Below are positions 44,713 to 57,014 of a DNA stretch of 64,000 bases, one piece after another (within the stretch, counting starts at the first letter, position 1; each line of letters opens with the position of its first letter). The translations under genes were made by a program, and so were the position numbers. The notes beneath the pieces are model-generated. The model was not told the origin of the DNA. It ran no database searches and worked only from the letters and a program-made list of their open reading frames with translations. The stretch comes from Pagrus major. Its lineage: Eukaryota; Chordata; Actinopteri; Spariformes; Sparidae. The stretch lies in NCBI RefSeq assembly GCF_040436345.1, contig NC_133221.1, forward strand, positions 19,403,165 to 19,467,164, in the 5' to 3' direction.

Positions 44713-45061
44713 CCTGGTGTGTAAAAGAGAAGTGAACCTCACACGGTGGCTCCCAGGGCATTTACAGAGGTAAATCAACACTGTCATCCAAGGTCTAAGG
44801 TTTAATAGTCATTTCAATGAAGCCTACATGTCTAAAACAATGTAAACATCAACTGTGACGGAATTGTATCTGTGGATGTTAAAAAGGTTATCTTGTCTCT
44901 GCTGCAAATTATTTCCATATCCACTTATCTCACTTGTTCTCACAGTGTGTAAGATTTCTTTTAAATATTCTTTGCTGTGGCATTTAAACAAGGATAAAGA
45001 AAAAGAGATGAAGTCTGGAGGAAGGCAAGGACAAGTTTTTATGCTCATCGTGCTGAGATGA

Positions 45062-45075
45062 CCACAAGGGGGCGC
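45062..45075 (+). promoter_or_regulatory. CTCF-like motif, forward orientation
   Basis: CCACAAGGGGGCGC fits the CTCF core CCASYAGRKGGCRS at 13 of 14 positions. With the reversed motif at 44699 it forms a divergent pair about 1.6-2 kb upstream of the her9 ATG. Confidence 0.45.
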
Positions 45076-45373
45076 ATCTGTGTTCAAGCTGATGCTGAAA
45101 AATAGAAATAAATAATAAAATGAAGCAAAATGTATTTTGGTGTTTTGTTATATAGGCCTTTATATATGCATATGTCTAATGAGAATGTTTTCATAGTCTA
45201 GTGAACTTATTTTTCTGCTTATAGTAGAAAACAGTGGTAGGTTATCAAGTCAGACATAATTCACATTTCTTGTTTTACCCATACAGTTAAAGAAAAGAAA
45301 ACAGAAGCTAAACAGGTGAAAAAGTGATGAGAAAGAAACCACAAAAGGAAATAGTTGTACATAAAGTATACTG

Positions 45374-45630
45374 CAGTGTCTCAAAATGGGGTCTGGGGAC
45401 CCTCAGGGGTCCCTGAAGCTGTTTCAGGGGTCCCCGGCACAAATGGGAAATCATTTATTTTCTAAGTTACACAGCGACCGACTATTTTGCTCAGAGTTTG
45501 TTACACTTTCTGTAATAAAAAATCTAGAAGCCAAATTCTAGTCAGATGGAGGACAAAATCTTGTGGGGGTGAGTGGTCTATTTTGTGTTGGTTTAGGGGT
45601 TCTTGATGTCAAAAACTTTGAGAACCTGTG
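45374..45630. mobile_element. hAT-like nonautonomous element (CAGTGTCTCAAA ends)
   Basis: The left end CAGTGTCTCAAAATGGGG and the right end TTTGAGAACCTG are roughly inverted, in the style of CAGNGTTCTCAAA hAT termini. The inside has GGGGACC and GGGGTCCC stretches typical of that MITE group. Flanks GTATACTG and GTATATTA agree at 6 of 8 positions, compatible with an aged 8-bp target duplication. Confidence 0.65.
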
Positions 45631-45948
45631 GTATATTATTTATATAGTAAAAGAAGATGTGCTGTAGATGTTTCATGGAAAAGGAAATATATAATTTACA
45701 TATGCCAGTACAATTTATGCGAATGTATATATGCATATTTTATGAAACTGTGTAACGAACTATCCTACAAACACAGATACAAAGACTTCTATGTTGCATA
45801 TTGTTTCTACCCAAAGTCATATCTAAAGTGTTTGTACAATATGTCTGTATGTTTCCTCAGTATTAAATCAGTGGATCAGTACATCTGCAGAACACAAAAT
45901 AATGTCACGGTGACAGAAATAAAAGCAGACATGAAATATTATCAAACC

Positions 45949-46285
45949 TAAAGGTTGACTATGAAGTTTTGGAAAAGTAATTCAGAAACTATGAAAAGTC
46001 ACATTAACAATATTGATAAGGTAGTAATACAAATAAAAAAATAATACTAAAATGTTTCCATAACTGAATGAACAAGCTGCTCTCAGAGGAAAATAAGGTC
46101 AAGAACACTGTTTGAGGCTACAAAGATGGCAGGGTCCGCCACATATAAACAAAGTAAAACAGGATGAAATTGTGTTGCAGTACAGTTTGATTATTTAGGG
46201 ATTTTAAGCATGAAAAATCAATAAATGAAGATTTTTTCTCTTCTGATTAAAATTTCCTCCCCAAAACTACATAGTGCACCTTTAA
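45949..46285 (-). mobile_element. TTAA-flanked MITE family A, copy 2
   Basis: Ends CTAAAGGTTGACTATG and CTACATAGTGCACCTTTAA are inverted repeats. The inner blocks (GAAAATAAGGTC, GGCAGGGTCCGCCAC, ACAAAGTAAAACAG) are reversed relative to copies 1 and 3. The right end abuts a family C MITE at the shared TTAA. Confidence 0.75.
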
Positions 46286-46575
46286 AGTGGGAAAGACAAC
46301 TCCCCCCCCCCCCCCCCACAGCGATTCCAAGTGGTATTATTGTTGTCGCTGCTGTTGCAAAGACAACTGGATCGCTCCAGTTAACCTTATTTTTCCCCTA
46401 CGTAAACTGTACAGTGATCTTGAGGTTAATATGGAACCAATCTAAACGCTGATGGTTTCATTATTCTGTCCATTACATGGTGCAGTCAACATGTATCTCA
46501 TGATGATACATTGAAGCAGAAAACGTGTCTAATGCCAGGTTTTGTTAAAAAGTTAAACATTTGAAGTTGCTCGTT
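46283..46575. mobile_element. TTAA-flanked MITE family C, copy 2 with poly-C run
   Basis: Contains TTCCAAGTGGTATTATTGT, GTTGCAAAGACAACTGG and GGAACCAATCTAAACGCTGA, as in 11683-12162. A run of about 16 C at 46301-46317 interrupts its left part. The right end typical of copy 1 is not found. Confidence 0.6.
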
Positions 46576-46579
46576 TTAG

Positions 46580-47915
46580 TTGTACTTCTAAAAACCCGGA
46601 CGAGGTAACTGTTGCTGGTCCCCCCTTCATAAATCTGCAACCGTGACACAAATGAAAACTTGATGTGAGCGGACAGCAGATTTCCATGTTAAGTCAGTGG
46701 GTGTACTGCCACAATAGGAGCATTACAGAGTCTAAGGAGGCATAGATGTCATAGTAATCTTAAAACTGATGACAAAGTCTGTGATCCTCTTTTGCTCGGC
46801 AGTCTATTGAATCAGGCCAAATGTAATAAAATTTTGCTAAGCCCTGCTTCAGTCCAGTCTCTAGTGGAGTATCAGTCATTGTTCAGTGGCTCATGTCCCC
46901 CCATGGGTGAGCTGTGCTGAGGCATGCTGGACACTTGTTTACCCAGGATCCTGAGTCTTAAGGGCCAGCTGTGTGTGCTCGGGCTCACATCGCCTTTATT
47001 TGCTTTCGGATCGGCCCAAATGATGCAGATCTAATTCTACACAGCGCCACACAGATTACACAACTGCTCCCCGCAGCAGTGGAGTTAATGTGATTTTTGC
47101 TTTAATACTTCTGTACAGGTGGAGGAGCACCTGTTGAACCTGATCTGAAGTCGGACCGAGCCTGACAGATCTTGGTATTTCAAACCCTATCCATCAATAA
47201 TTCCCTCCTCTTCATTCCTGCATTTCAAAGATCTCCGGCTCAGACAACAAAGAGAACAGGAATTCCCCTTCAACTGAAAGAAACTTTTGGAGTGACTCCG
47301 CCATTAGAGCATCATTAAAGCTGATGCCGACGAGGAATGTAGAGAACAGAAATCACTGCTGTTTTTAAGAGACGATCAACATTCACCAGACAAGAGGCAG
47401 AAGTACTTGCTTTTTGACTTAGCTTTATGAGGCAGGGGTCTGCAGGAGGAGATGCCGGGGGACATGAAAGGGCCCGAAAAGGAGGGAGAAGCTGTGTTTG
47501 CAGATTTAGCAGAGTTCAGTAGGCTGTTGTCCAGATCCGGGGAATGCTCAGCAGCTCCTTTTGACTGCCGCATGCTTAATTTGTTGTTGTACAATGAGCC
47601 TGTGCACTTCTCCAAATCCATGTGCAGAATGCAGAAGGAGAGTCAATTATATCTGTATTAGCCGGTGTCGGCCCGACAATCCCTTTATACACACTCCCCA
47701 ATCAAGTGCTAGTAGATGTGTTTACCACGATGAATCCCTGACACTGAGCAGTCACAATGCCTGTTTGGGTGGCTTTTGCTTTGTTTCACATACTGTGGCC
47801 ATTTCAGAGGCAAAGCAGTGTCGAGCAGGATGCTACAAATCGGGTGAAAACTTTGATTTGGTGTTTAAATGACATTAAAGATTTTCAATTTTATCTTTTA
47901 TATTTGTGACACACA
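46580..47915. other. Non-coding interval; candidate conserved block 46900-47340
   Basis: No gene supported. 46900-47340 is repeat-free and less AT-rich, with TCATGTCCCCCCATGGGTGA, GGATCGGCCCAAATGATGCA and GAGTTAATGTGATTTTTGC. It could be a conserved regulatory block. Confidence 0.3.
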
Positions 47916-47917
47916 GT

Positions 47918-48860
47918 AGTAGAATGTAACTGTGTACATTTACTCAAGTATTGTTGTCTACTTAAAGGTGCACTATGCCATTTTAATGAAAGAACAGAAA
48001 GATCTTCATTGACTGATTTTTTTAATGCCATAAACAAACTTTTCATGACTGAATAAATGGAGTAAACAAACTGACCTTAAAGGACAACACAGTTTCATAC
48101 TGTTTTACTTTGTTTACATGTGGCAGACCCTGCCACCTTTGTAGCTTCAAACAGTGTTCTGGGGACCTTATTTTTCTCTGAGAACAACTTGTTTATTCAG
48201 TTATAGAAAAAATAAATATTTCTGAGTTTGTATTATTTCCTCATTAATATTGTAAATATTAAAATTCTGAGTTTGAATTTCTTCTCCAAAACTACATAGT
48301 GCCCCTTTAAATGTACTACAAGGAACTTTTAACTGGTTATGAAACAGTCTCTGCTGATGCCTCTGTATGACTTCTATGTTCAAACATGATCATCAGTGGG
48401 ACATTTCTGTATAATCATTGTAGTTATAGTTAATGCCTTTGTTGGATAAGCCTCAGCCTGAGGAAAGAAACCACTTTGTAGTCTGGCGGTGCGGCACCAT
48501 GGTCATATTACAGTTATTCATCTTAGAAAGCCACAAATAGATACATTACCTCCTCAGCATCATGCAAACAGCTGTGTTTGAGCTGCTTCTTTCTTTCACA
48601 CACTTCCAAAACAAACGCAAACACCAGCCAGATCAAGATCCTTACAACAGGAGGCGGTGATGCTCGTTCTGCTTTTGTCCACAGGGGGTACTTAGTATCT
48701 CTTAGTACCTAGTATTTCTATTTTATGCTACTTTATACCTCTTCTACCCATAATCAAATGGAAATATTATAACTTCTTCTGCACTACATGTATTTGAGAG
48801 CTACTCATTATTTTAGGGCTTAAGATTGTAGATACAAAATGGCTGCAACACTAAAATAAT
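47918..48860 (+). repeat. Repeat F copy 2, split by nested insertions
   Basis: The first part (47918-47961) has AGAATGTAACTGTGTACATT and TACTCAAGTATTG. The family resumes at about 48693 with AGTATTTCTATTTTATGCTA, TTTATACCTCTTCTACC and GTATTTGAGAGCTAC. Between them lie MITE A (47962-48310) and another segment (48312-48690, starting TACTACAAGGAACTTTTAAC) that looks like a second fish element. Confidence 0.65.
47962..48310 (+). mobile_element. TTAA-flanked MITE family A, copy 3 (best ends)
   Basis: Left CTAC-TTAA-AGGTGCACTATG, right CATAGTGCCCCT-TTAA-ATGTAC. The 12-13 bp inverted termini are flanked on both sides by TTAA, and the host sequence on both sides is consistent with insertion into a TTAA of repeat F. 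This is the signature of piggyBac-type transposition. Confidence 0.8.
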
Positions 48861-48864
48861 GCTT

Positions 48865-51045
48865 ACATAATAAATTATCATTAATAGCATTCCAGTCATA
48901 TAATATTTAATAGTCTGTTCTGTAGACAAAACTGAAGTCATAGATCCTGATCCCCATCTGTGAATGTTTGGATCATTGGATTACCACTTTATCTACTCAG
49001 CGTAGTTATTATTTTGTGTTCAGTGTTTTGTATAACTCAGATTTCTAAGGTCTAAATGCTCTTCCAAAGTTTAAAATTCTGGAGGAGAAATGTGAATCCT
49101 TTTTTTATTTGCACATTGATTTAAAACCATCAAATAAAAACAATTTAAATATACAAAGCGTAAAAGATCTGGGATTAGCCTGTAAAATATCCATAATGAC
49201 AAAAGTTTTTAATTGTAGAATGTAAAGACAATTATAGAGAGGACATAATCTCTGTGAGGGGCAATTTTGCTTGGGATACATTTTCAATGTAGGACTTTTA
49301 CTTGTAATGGAGTGTTATTACAATGTGGTATTACAACTATTACGCTAGTAAAGCATCTGAGTACTTCCTCCACAACTGTTGACACAAATCCAGAGACACG
49401 ATGACGATCAGGACACGACCATCTGACGCTCTGTTTCCAAATCAGAGATGACAGCAGGACTTCAAAGCTCCTGTTAGTACTAGTTAGTGCTGTGAGGTTT
49501 GTGAAACAAGTAAATCCAGAATGCCAACAGCAGCAGATCTGTAAGCCCCTGAGTGAAAGGACACCTGTGGCTGCTGCATTCACCCCCCTTTTAAGTACAG
49601 GGATTTGCAGAATACCAAAAACACAGGGCTGATAATTCATCATGGAATCTAATTAAACGAAATATTTAAGCAACAAATATTTGTGTGTAAAAAAAATAAA
49701 AGTGTGCTCTTTTCCTCACAGATGGTGGCAAAAGATCTGAGGGGATTTTCCCCTGCCAGGACGAGATATTTCATGTGTATTGTTGCTAGGGCTTTCTTAA
49801 ATTTGGGAGTGGCCAGATGTATTAAATTTTTTTTTTTTTTACACCCATCAATTGTGCTGGTATTAAAACAGCTATTTTCCTGTTCAACTACTCCCTGTTT
49901 GATGTATTACCAAGACTGCGGGGTACTTTTATAAGAGGTCAGTATTTGAATAAATTAATATGAATTTGGAAATATTTCTCATGGCATTACAGGGGTGGGT
50001 GGACTCAGTCAAAGGCTTCAAAGCTGCATGTTTGCACCACAAACGTGAGCGAAAGTGGTATTTTTTTCATGGACTTTCACTTTATTCTTCCTTAATCTCA
50101 TTACTCCCTTGGCTGTTTTCATACCTGCAGAAAAAAAGCCTGAGATCAATTATATTTGCCTCACTTTTCAAGCGGCTTGTTGTCATTTTGCCATCTGCAG
50201 ACCAGCATGTCCAGTACAATGTGCTGCATTCACGGAGCCTCTTTGGCTTTCTGAACAGAGAGAGACCCTTTTCTCTTGCTTCTCGCCCCAATTCAGGGCT
50301 TTCTTCTCCCTTTTAAGTGGGCTGTTGATGAGGTTAGTCTAATCAGATTAAGTCAACTCACATTGGTCTCTGCAGTTTGTTTTCCTTCCAAAGGCGTCCT
50401 GACATCTCCTATACTTTTTCTTTATCCTCCTCTTTGCACTTTTCATTCCAGGCTTCCACCCAAAAAAACCCTTTCAGCAAAGGTCCCAATGGACTCCTTT
50501 TTAAACCACGGTTCCCCAATGATATAGGTTATTTAGAATGGGTCACTACACTGCTATACATGGGAAAGGCCTTTAAAGTTGTGCAGTGACGCATTTGGAC
50601 AATTTCCACTGGTGTCTGTGTGAATGCCAGAGATTAGGTAAACACAAAGCTCTAAATCAAATTTTGGAAATTGCTGGAACCTTTAATTTGATTCCTAGAT
50701 AACTGTTTGAGGGATGTCGTGTAAACTACAAGACTAATGCAATCTCCACTTTTATTCAGACGCTCTAGATGAGAGTAGTGTTTTCACGGAGTACTTGTTA
50801 AATACTTTTTAAATGAAATAAAAAACGATTTTATTGTTTGAACTTCACATGATGTGACCGTCATTCTCAGTGGATTAAAAAATTACCCATTCAAATAATC
50901 ATACGGAAACCCTACAAATCTTTACTATCTAATGAAAAGATATATTGTCGTGAGCGTATATTTTGTTGTTTTAAAGTATCATTGATGAAAATAACTACTC
51001 ACGTAGGCAGGAATACAGTTTAGATGATAAGAAACAGTGTGGTAA
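48865..51045. other. Non-coding interval, nothing recognised
   Basis: AT-rich with T-tracts (for example 49828-49840). The short frames have no domain or splice context. No RNA gene seen. Confidence 0.35.
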
Positions 51046-51048
51046 CAG

Positions 51049-51375
51049 TTAAAGGGGCACTGTGTCGTTTTGGAAAAGACATTCAGAAACTCAGAAAGGT
51101 CATATTAACAATATTGATAAGGTAATACAAATTCAAAAAGATGTGTTTTTTCCATAACTGAATAAACAAGCTGTTCTCAGAGGAAAATAAGGTCCCCAGA
51201 ATACTGTTGAAGCTAGAAAGGTGGCAGGGTCCACCACATGTAAACAAAGTAAAACAGTAAGAAAAGTATGAAAAACAAACGACAGGAGAGTTAAATTCTT
51301 TTGTTTGATTAGGCGTGAAAATCAGTCGATGAAGAGTTTTCTCTTTCCTCCCAAAAACTACATAGTGCACCTTTA
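51049..51375 (-). mobile_element. TTAA-flanked MITE family A, copy 4
   Basis: The left end is TTAAAGGGGCACTGTGTCG and the right end CTACATAGTGCACCTTTAG. The internal blocks have the same orientation as copy 2. The ends are slightly eroded. Confidence 0.75.
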
Positions 51376-51479
51376 GATAAATATATAATCACACAATTAA
51401 TTATAACCGTGCAAACCCCCAAATAATTCGCTCTTAAACAGATTTGGTAATTAGAGGGCGTCATTAAAGGAGGCAGAAG

Positions 51480-52085
51480 TTTGGAAAGTCCTTGATCTCA
51501 CAATGAAAAATCAATTCTCTTTCTTCAAATTTGATTTGATTAATACGCACAGATGCCCAGTTAAGAATATACCCCCCACCTGTAACTGTAAAATCTCTGA
51601 CGTTCTCATCAGTGGTGTGCCGTAACTTGATTCCCCCACTAATAACAGGCTTACAAAGACAATGAGCACAATGAGTACAGAGGAGGTCTTTTCAGATGAC
51701 TTCAGAGCCCCCCCCCTGAGAAAAGACATGGCAGCCCCACTGACTGAATGGGGGCTGTGGAACCATTTCAAGCTAATGGATCTGAGAGACTGTCCACATA
51801 ATTACATTACAGCATTTCAGCAGCCCTTTGAGCTCCACACTTGCAGCTTGGGCACACCACAGCACTTCATTCATATCATAGCTCCACACTGGAATGTGCT
51901 ATGACAGATATGGCCCTTTTGGGCACTCTGGAACAAGGTTGCGCTCCATGGGACTGGCAACCCCCTCATCCCTCTGCATACAAGCCCTTGGATTTAAAAC
52001 AGAGGGTGGGCACGGCAAAGACAAAGGATCAAACGTGGAGGGCAAAGAAAATCTAGAAATCGACTTAGTGTCAAAGAAATGAAGT
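51480..52085. promoter_or_regulatory. Candidate conserved non-coding block
   Basis: Repeat-free, with TTGATTTGATTAATACGC, CAAGCTAATGGATCTG and ACATAATTACATTACAGCAT. It carries several homeodomain-like cores and shows no coding exon. Evidence is composition only. Confidence 0.25.
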
Positions 52086-52245
52086 CTGAGTGCAACAATA
52101 TGCATATTTTCCTGTTAACCTGGTTTTGTCCTGTTCATTTTTCTTACTGGGTTGCTTCGTACATGACATATAACATACTGTACTGTTTATTATATGAGGT
52201 GAATATGTTGAAAATACTATCAGCGAGTCAAATAAATAGTTTTTC

Positions 52246-52880
52246 AACACCAGTGTTGTAAAAAGTAAAATATTACATTGGTAATAGTAAAACTATAATC
52301 TATAATACTATAATAATAGTACTTGAGTAAAACGCTTAAAGTATCTGATATGAAATGTTTTTAGGTAAAAAGTATCAAAAGAACAAGTAAATATATTTGC
52401 GTGTGTATATACTGTAGAGTACAGGCCGACTCATTATAGGCCCAGAAAATGATCCAATCTGATATTCAGCATTTTTCTGAATAACAGAATCATTTATTTA
52501 TTATCTGATTGTCAATAAAATTAATTAATTTAAAAAAAACACTACTTTGGCAAACACAAAGAAATAAAAATAAAAATGACTCAATAAACAAAAGATATAT
52601 ACCCTTGAATGCACTAACTGTTATATTTAATATATTTTCCATTTCATTATCATATTATTTTCTATTTGATTTATTAATTTTCAAATATATGTATGTATTT
52701 TTTGTATTTATTTCTGCATTATTTCTTCTTTGTGGAGCAATATTTGCCTCCAAAATGTATAAAGTAGTATGAAATGGAAACTCTCAAGTAGATTAAAAGT
52801 ACCCTTAAAACTGTACAGCACTTGAGTAAATGTACTTGAAGACAAATGCAGGGTAAAAGTAAGTGTCTTCCATGTTCTCC
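52246..52880. repeat. Repeat F, copy 3 with both ends
   Basis: Starts AGTGTTGTAAAAAGTAAAAT and AGTACTTGAGTAAAACGC, and ends TTAAAACTGTACAGCACTTG followed by AGTAAATGTACTTGAAGAC. The middle, an AT-rich stretch of about 300 bp, may be a further insertion. Confidence 0.55.
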
Positions 52881-52884
52881 TGTA

Positions 52885-53555
52885 TGAACATCAATCTTTC
52901 TGGGTGAGTAAATTAGTAAAGAAACTTGTAACTGTTAAACTACAGGTTGTTTTCTTGTGCTTCATTAACACCAAATGTCAACGTGGTTGCAAATAACAAA
53001 TATACAGGCAGAAAAATCAGGCAGAAAATCACCTTTTTTCCCCCTTTGCTTTAAACTGAGCTTGTGTCTAATCCATTCCAGCCGAACCGAACACATGTAA
53101 AAGGAGAACAAGATTTTTCACAGGCTGTGGTGAATGCAGCGAACACAGAGCAGAAAAAGGCACATTTGTCGCTGCATTAACATACCGACTCCTCGGTCAC
53201 TTTTGATTTATAAAGGCCCTCTCCAAACCTTCACAGGCCAAGTTATTCAAATTTAGACTGATGTTTTCTTAATTTGTGACCAAAAGCGTAAATTCCACAC
53301 AAAAGTCACAGTCAATCTTTGCCGGCAGACCAAGTGGAAAATCCTTCAAACTAACAAACCAACAAAGCAACGATTTTGAGATTTCCCTCCTTGATAGCCA
53401 TATTAAAAGATGCTGTTGATCTTATTGTTCGATTTTGTTGGTTGAAGAAATGCTTTGCTCGCTCGTTCTTCTGGACAAAAAATGACTCCTTTTGTGGAGG
53501 GGCAAAATCAATGCAAATTAATCCTTTATTCATTTCCCTGTGAATAATTCAAGTC
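52885..53555. other. Non-coding interval, nothing recognised
   Basis: No exon or RNA gene. A CAAACCAACAAAGC tract at 53350-53372 hints at an eroded piece of repeat family A. Confidence 0.3.
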
Positions 53556-53559
53556 TTTG

Positions 53560-53935
53560 CACTTTTGTTCAGGGCCCGCGAGCTAAACAAAATCATAAGA
53601 AAGGTGGAGAATGTGAACGTTTATTGGCCAGTGGAAGAGAGAGATGACCCCTCTCATGGGCCACAAAGACTCCTTTATGGCGTTGATGTGAACCCATGAA
53701 GCAGGGGTATTCCACTCTGACTGACCAGCACCGCAGGAGATCCAACACGTGCAAAAATGGTGACCCAGTAAAACCAACTCTTTTTACACCCGAAAAGGAG
53801 GTTAGGGAACCAGAAAAAGCCTTAATCTTTGCCCATTCTGAGAGACGAAGTGACAGACGGAGAAGGCCGGGCTGCAAGCTGTGTGGCAGATTTACCATCA
53901 ACTTTTTATCAGCTGAGGAATATTAATATAAATAC
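53560..53935. promoter_or_regulatory. Candidate conserved non-coding block
   Basis: Repeat-free and less AT-rich, with AACGTTTATTGGCCAGTGGA, GGCCACAAAGACTCCTTTAT and TTTTTACACCCGAAAAGGAG. The frames open for up to 102 codons on both strands have no domain signal. Could be regulatory. Confidence 0.25.
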
Positions 53936-53939
53936 AGGG

Positions 53940-56890
53940 TTAAACTCTTTTATTTAGATCAGTTTATATTCTTGGTTAACTTGCTTTTAAGGGGAACTCA
54001 ACTGATTTTACACATCACAGTGTGTTTACAGGTCTTGGAGAATCAATCTGGAGGTGTGGAGTTAGAAAGAAGTGAGCTTTCCAGACCTCTCCGTAGCCTC
54101 TTGAGGTCTTCTTGAGGCTAACAGCTCGAGTCTACATTAGCCGCTACTAGAACAGACGTAGACCATTACATTTTTTGATTCGTCACCTAGTATTACGTGC
54201 CATCCGTTACATAAATAAAGTCATTTCCACCACAAATTGGTGCAAAAACTCCACCAGAATGCAGGAAATTGAGTGTCTGATGCTTAGAATTTCCTGACAG
54301 AGGATCCCAAGTCCTACACCATAACACATATGAATCTCTGCGGTCAGATCTAATTGGCATTAGGTTTCAACAAGGAAGAGGAATTCATGGAATAAGGGGC
54401 GCAGCCAGAATTCTGGACCCTGTTCATATGGAAATTCTCCATGAGCCGTATCCATCACTATTTATTCTGGTATCTTTACAAGCCATCCTCACATGAAGGC
54501 CCTGTACTGTCCCCTCAAGTGCCACACAACTGACGTTAAAGACACAACATGTAACTTCCTGGACAAAATAGCTGATTGTTGAGTCTCATCTCCAGGGTGT
54601 CAAATACTGACGCTCTGGGTTGGTGTGCTACCCGAGCTGCGAACCCAGGCTTCATTATATGAAGATCGGGGGATGAGACAAGGATCGGTACTCCAGCAGC
54701 AGCAATCAGCTGTCTTTCTCCAGGAGGTTACATTTTGTTGCTTTAACCACCGAACAAGACAAAGCATTTTCTCATATCCCCCAATGCATCAGTACATCTG
54801 AGTATAAAACAGAACTAATTTCACTGTTTCATTCACTTTAATATGTTTGATTACTTTATTTCTTATTTAGTACCTAATAACTTGCTTTAAATCTTTGTTG
54901 ATGTAAGTGTATTTGACAAATCAAGACTCTAAAACCCTGATGTCCTCAGAGGCCTCCAGCTGTTCCAGATGTTAGGTGAAAAACAAAGGTTGATTGAGCT
55001 TTGACTGTACTGTCTTCTGAACAGCCCTCCACTTAGAAAACAACCATTCTTAGCTATCACAGTTTCCCTCATTAACATAAGAAAATGAAGAAGACAGGCT
55101 GCTGTCTAACTACAGACAAATCACTGTCCAGCACTTGCTGACTTTGCAGGACGCTGGTGGAGTACCGATCCTTGACTTGATCCTTTATGTCGTGGTTTTC
55201 TTGCCGAGGCTGAGCTCAGCACATTCCTGCACAAGGCCAGAGGTAAAACAAAGGACACAGACTTGCAGGACAAGTTTGTGGGGTTCTTTTATGTCCAGAG
55301 TAAAATGGCAAAGAAAACTTTTGCGTGCGTTAGTCATCGCTGAAACCACCTCAATGACCAGCACAAACAATGGTTGAACCGAGGGCCAGGACTTTACAGC
55401 GTTTCCATGTTTGTGGTCACCTCGATCATCATCCCATCATCAAAGTCCCCTCTAAACCCCAAACACCGCCGCCCTTCCTTTGCCCCTCTGATGTGGAGAT
55501 TCACACACTTCACAGCGCGTACCCTCCCTTTAACTTTTATTTTGGGCCAAACATTGCGTAGGAGACGATTTGTGTCTCTGAAAACACCATGTATCAATCA
55601 CATCAAAAGCCCAGGAAACAAAAGCGGAGGCTGGCAGCATCAGACAAACACTCCCATTAGTCACTGCGCTCTCTTTCACGTAGATCTCATCGCGGCTCAA
55701 GGAGGGGTTGTTTACTCTGGAATATCTCACACTGTAAAGGCAAAGAGAACCTACCGCCTGGCCCATTCAACCAGCGCGGAAACAAGTGGACTACTGTGCA
55801 GTCAATTACAATAAACACAGATCAAAGAGCACAGAATGGACTCCTGTTTCATAAAGCACCATGTGGCACAACCTTTTTTCCTTACACGGCCCTCACGCTC
55901 GATCTTCCCACACTCATATACAAACTCACCATTAATAAGGTCTGAAAAGTGTGATTTTCAGCTCTCCCTCTTGTGTTTCTCTTCCTTGTTCCATCCCCAG
56001 CCCCCTGCCTGGTGCTGACCCAGCCAGCAGACCCCCTCTGCCCCCTCCGTGGCCCCCTCCAATCCTGGGAAGAAGAGGCCCACGCCGGAGCTACGACTGG
56101 GGCTCATTAGCAGCGCCCACCTGGAGGCTGGCTGGGGGCTAACAGGGGACCACGAGGGGCCAAGGCCTTGATCTGTTGGCTGTGAGCAGCGGTGTGACAC
56201 TCAGCGGGGACAGCGTGGTATACAGCTCAGAGCACCATCAGATATACAGTATATGCTCCAACAGTCCTGAGCTGATCAAGCCTAATCTGTTTAATTGTTC
56301 CCTGAGTGAAGGCACACCTCTTTCTGTTAACGCACCAGGACGCCCGCTTTCACCAGTTCCCTCTCATAAAAGTCAGACAGAGTTTATAACTGTTTATGTT
56401 GATGCTATCAGCGCAGTAGAAACAGACTGTAAAACAATTAAAGAAACGAGCGCCTTTCGTGTCTTTGAAGTTGAGTCACCTCATGCAAATTCAGCATCTC
56501 CTGAGTGCTGCTTCACCCACTTCATTTTGACTAACAAATCACACCCTTGTTTGCTGTGAATCAGTGTGTTTACTGGTACGGGGGGTGAGGCTGAGGTATG
56601 CTGGTGTGTCTGTGTGTAATACTCCGATGGTCTGGAGCCCCTGTGGTCAGATGCCCTGGGTCTGGGGACACACAAAGGGATTCCACTGAAGGAATAGCAA
56701 GGCTCCTGAGTCATGTGGCTCCGGTCACGCAGACATCTCAACGACAACCTTTCCAATGGAATTTAGCTTTGGAGATACGTACATATGTTTAGTGAATTTT
56801 TCAAATAGTTTCACATCATGCTGTTGGAAACAGAGAAGTGTCTCTTCTCCCAAGGTTCACGGAGGAGGGAAACGAGTCTCAAGAGGTCAA
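53940..56890. other. Non-coding interval; GC-rich patch 55960-56170
   Basis: No gene supported. 55380-55800 and 55960-56170 are GC-richer and repeat-free. The second is Pro-codon-rich in one frame but has no splice signals or domain. Both are candidates for conserved regulatory sequence. Confidence 0.3.
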
Positions 56891-56894
56891 AAGT

Positions 56895-57010
56895 CCAGAG
56901 ACACTTGTAGTTTATAGAACAACTTTGGTGTGAGACCGACATGTTTCAGCTTGTGGTCTTCATCAGATGTCATCATGAAACACAGAAAAACAACATTTCA
57001 GTGTGATAGG
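56895..57010. repeat. Possible dispersed repeat fragment (CATGTTTCAGCTTGTGGTCT)
   Basis: ACATGTTTCAGCTTGTGGTC followed by TTCATCAGATGTCATC resembles a fish repeat motif read ACGTTTCGGCC...CTTCATCAGG. Only a short piece is present, so the call is weak. Confidence 0.35.
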
Positions 57011-57014
57011 TATC

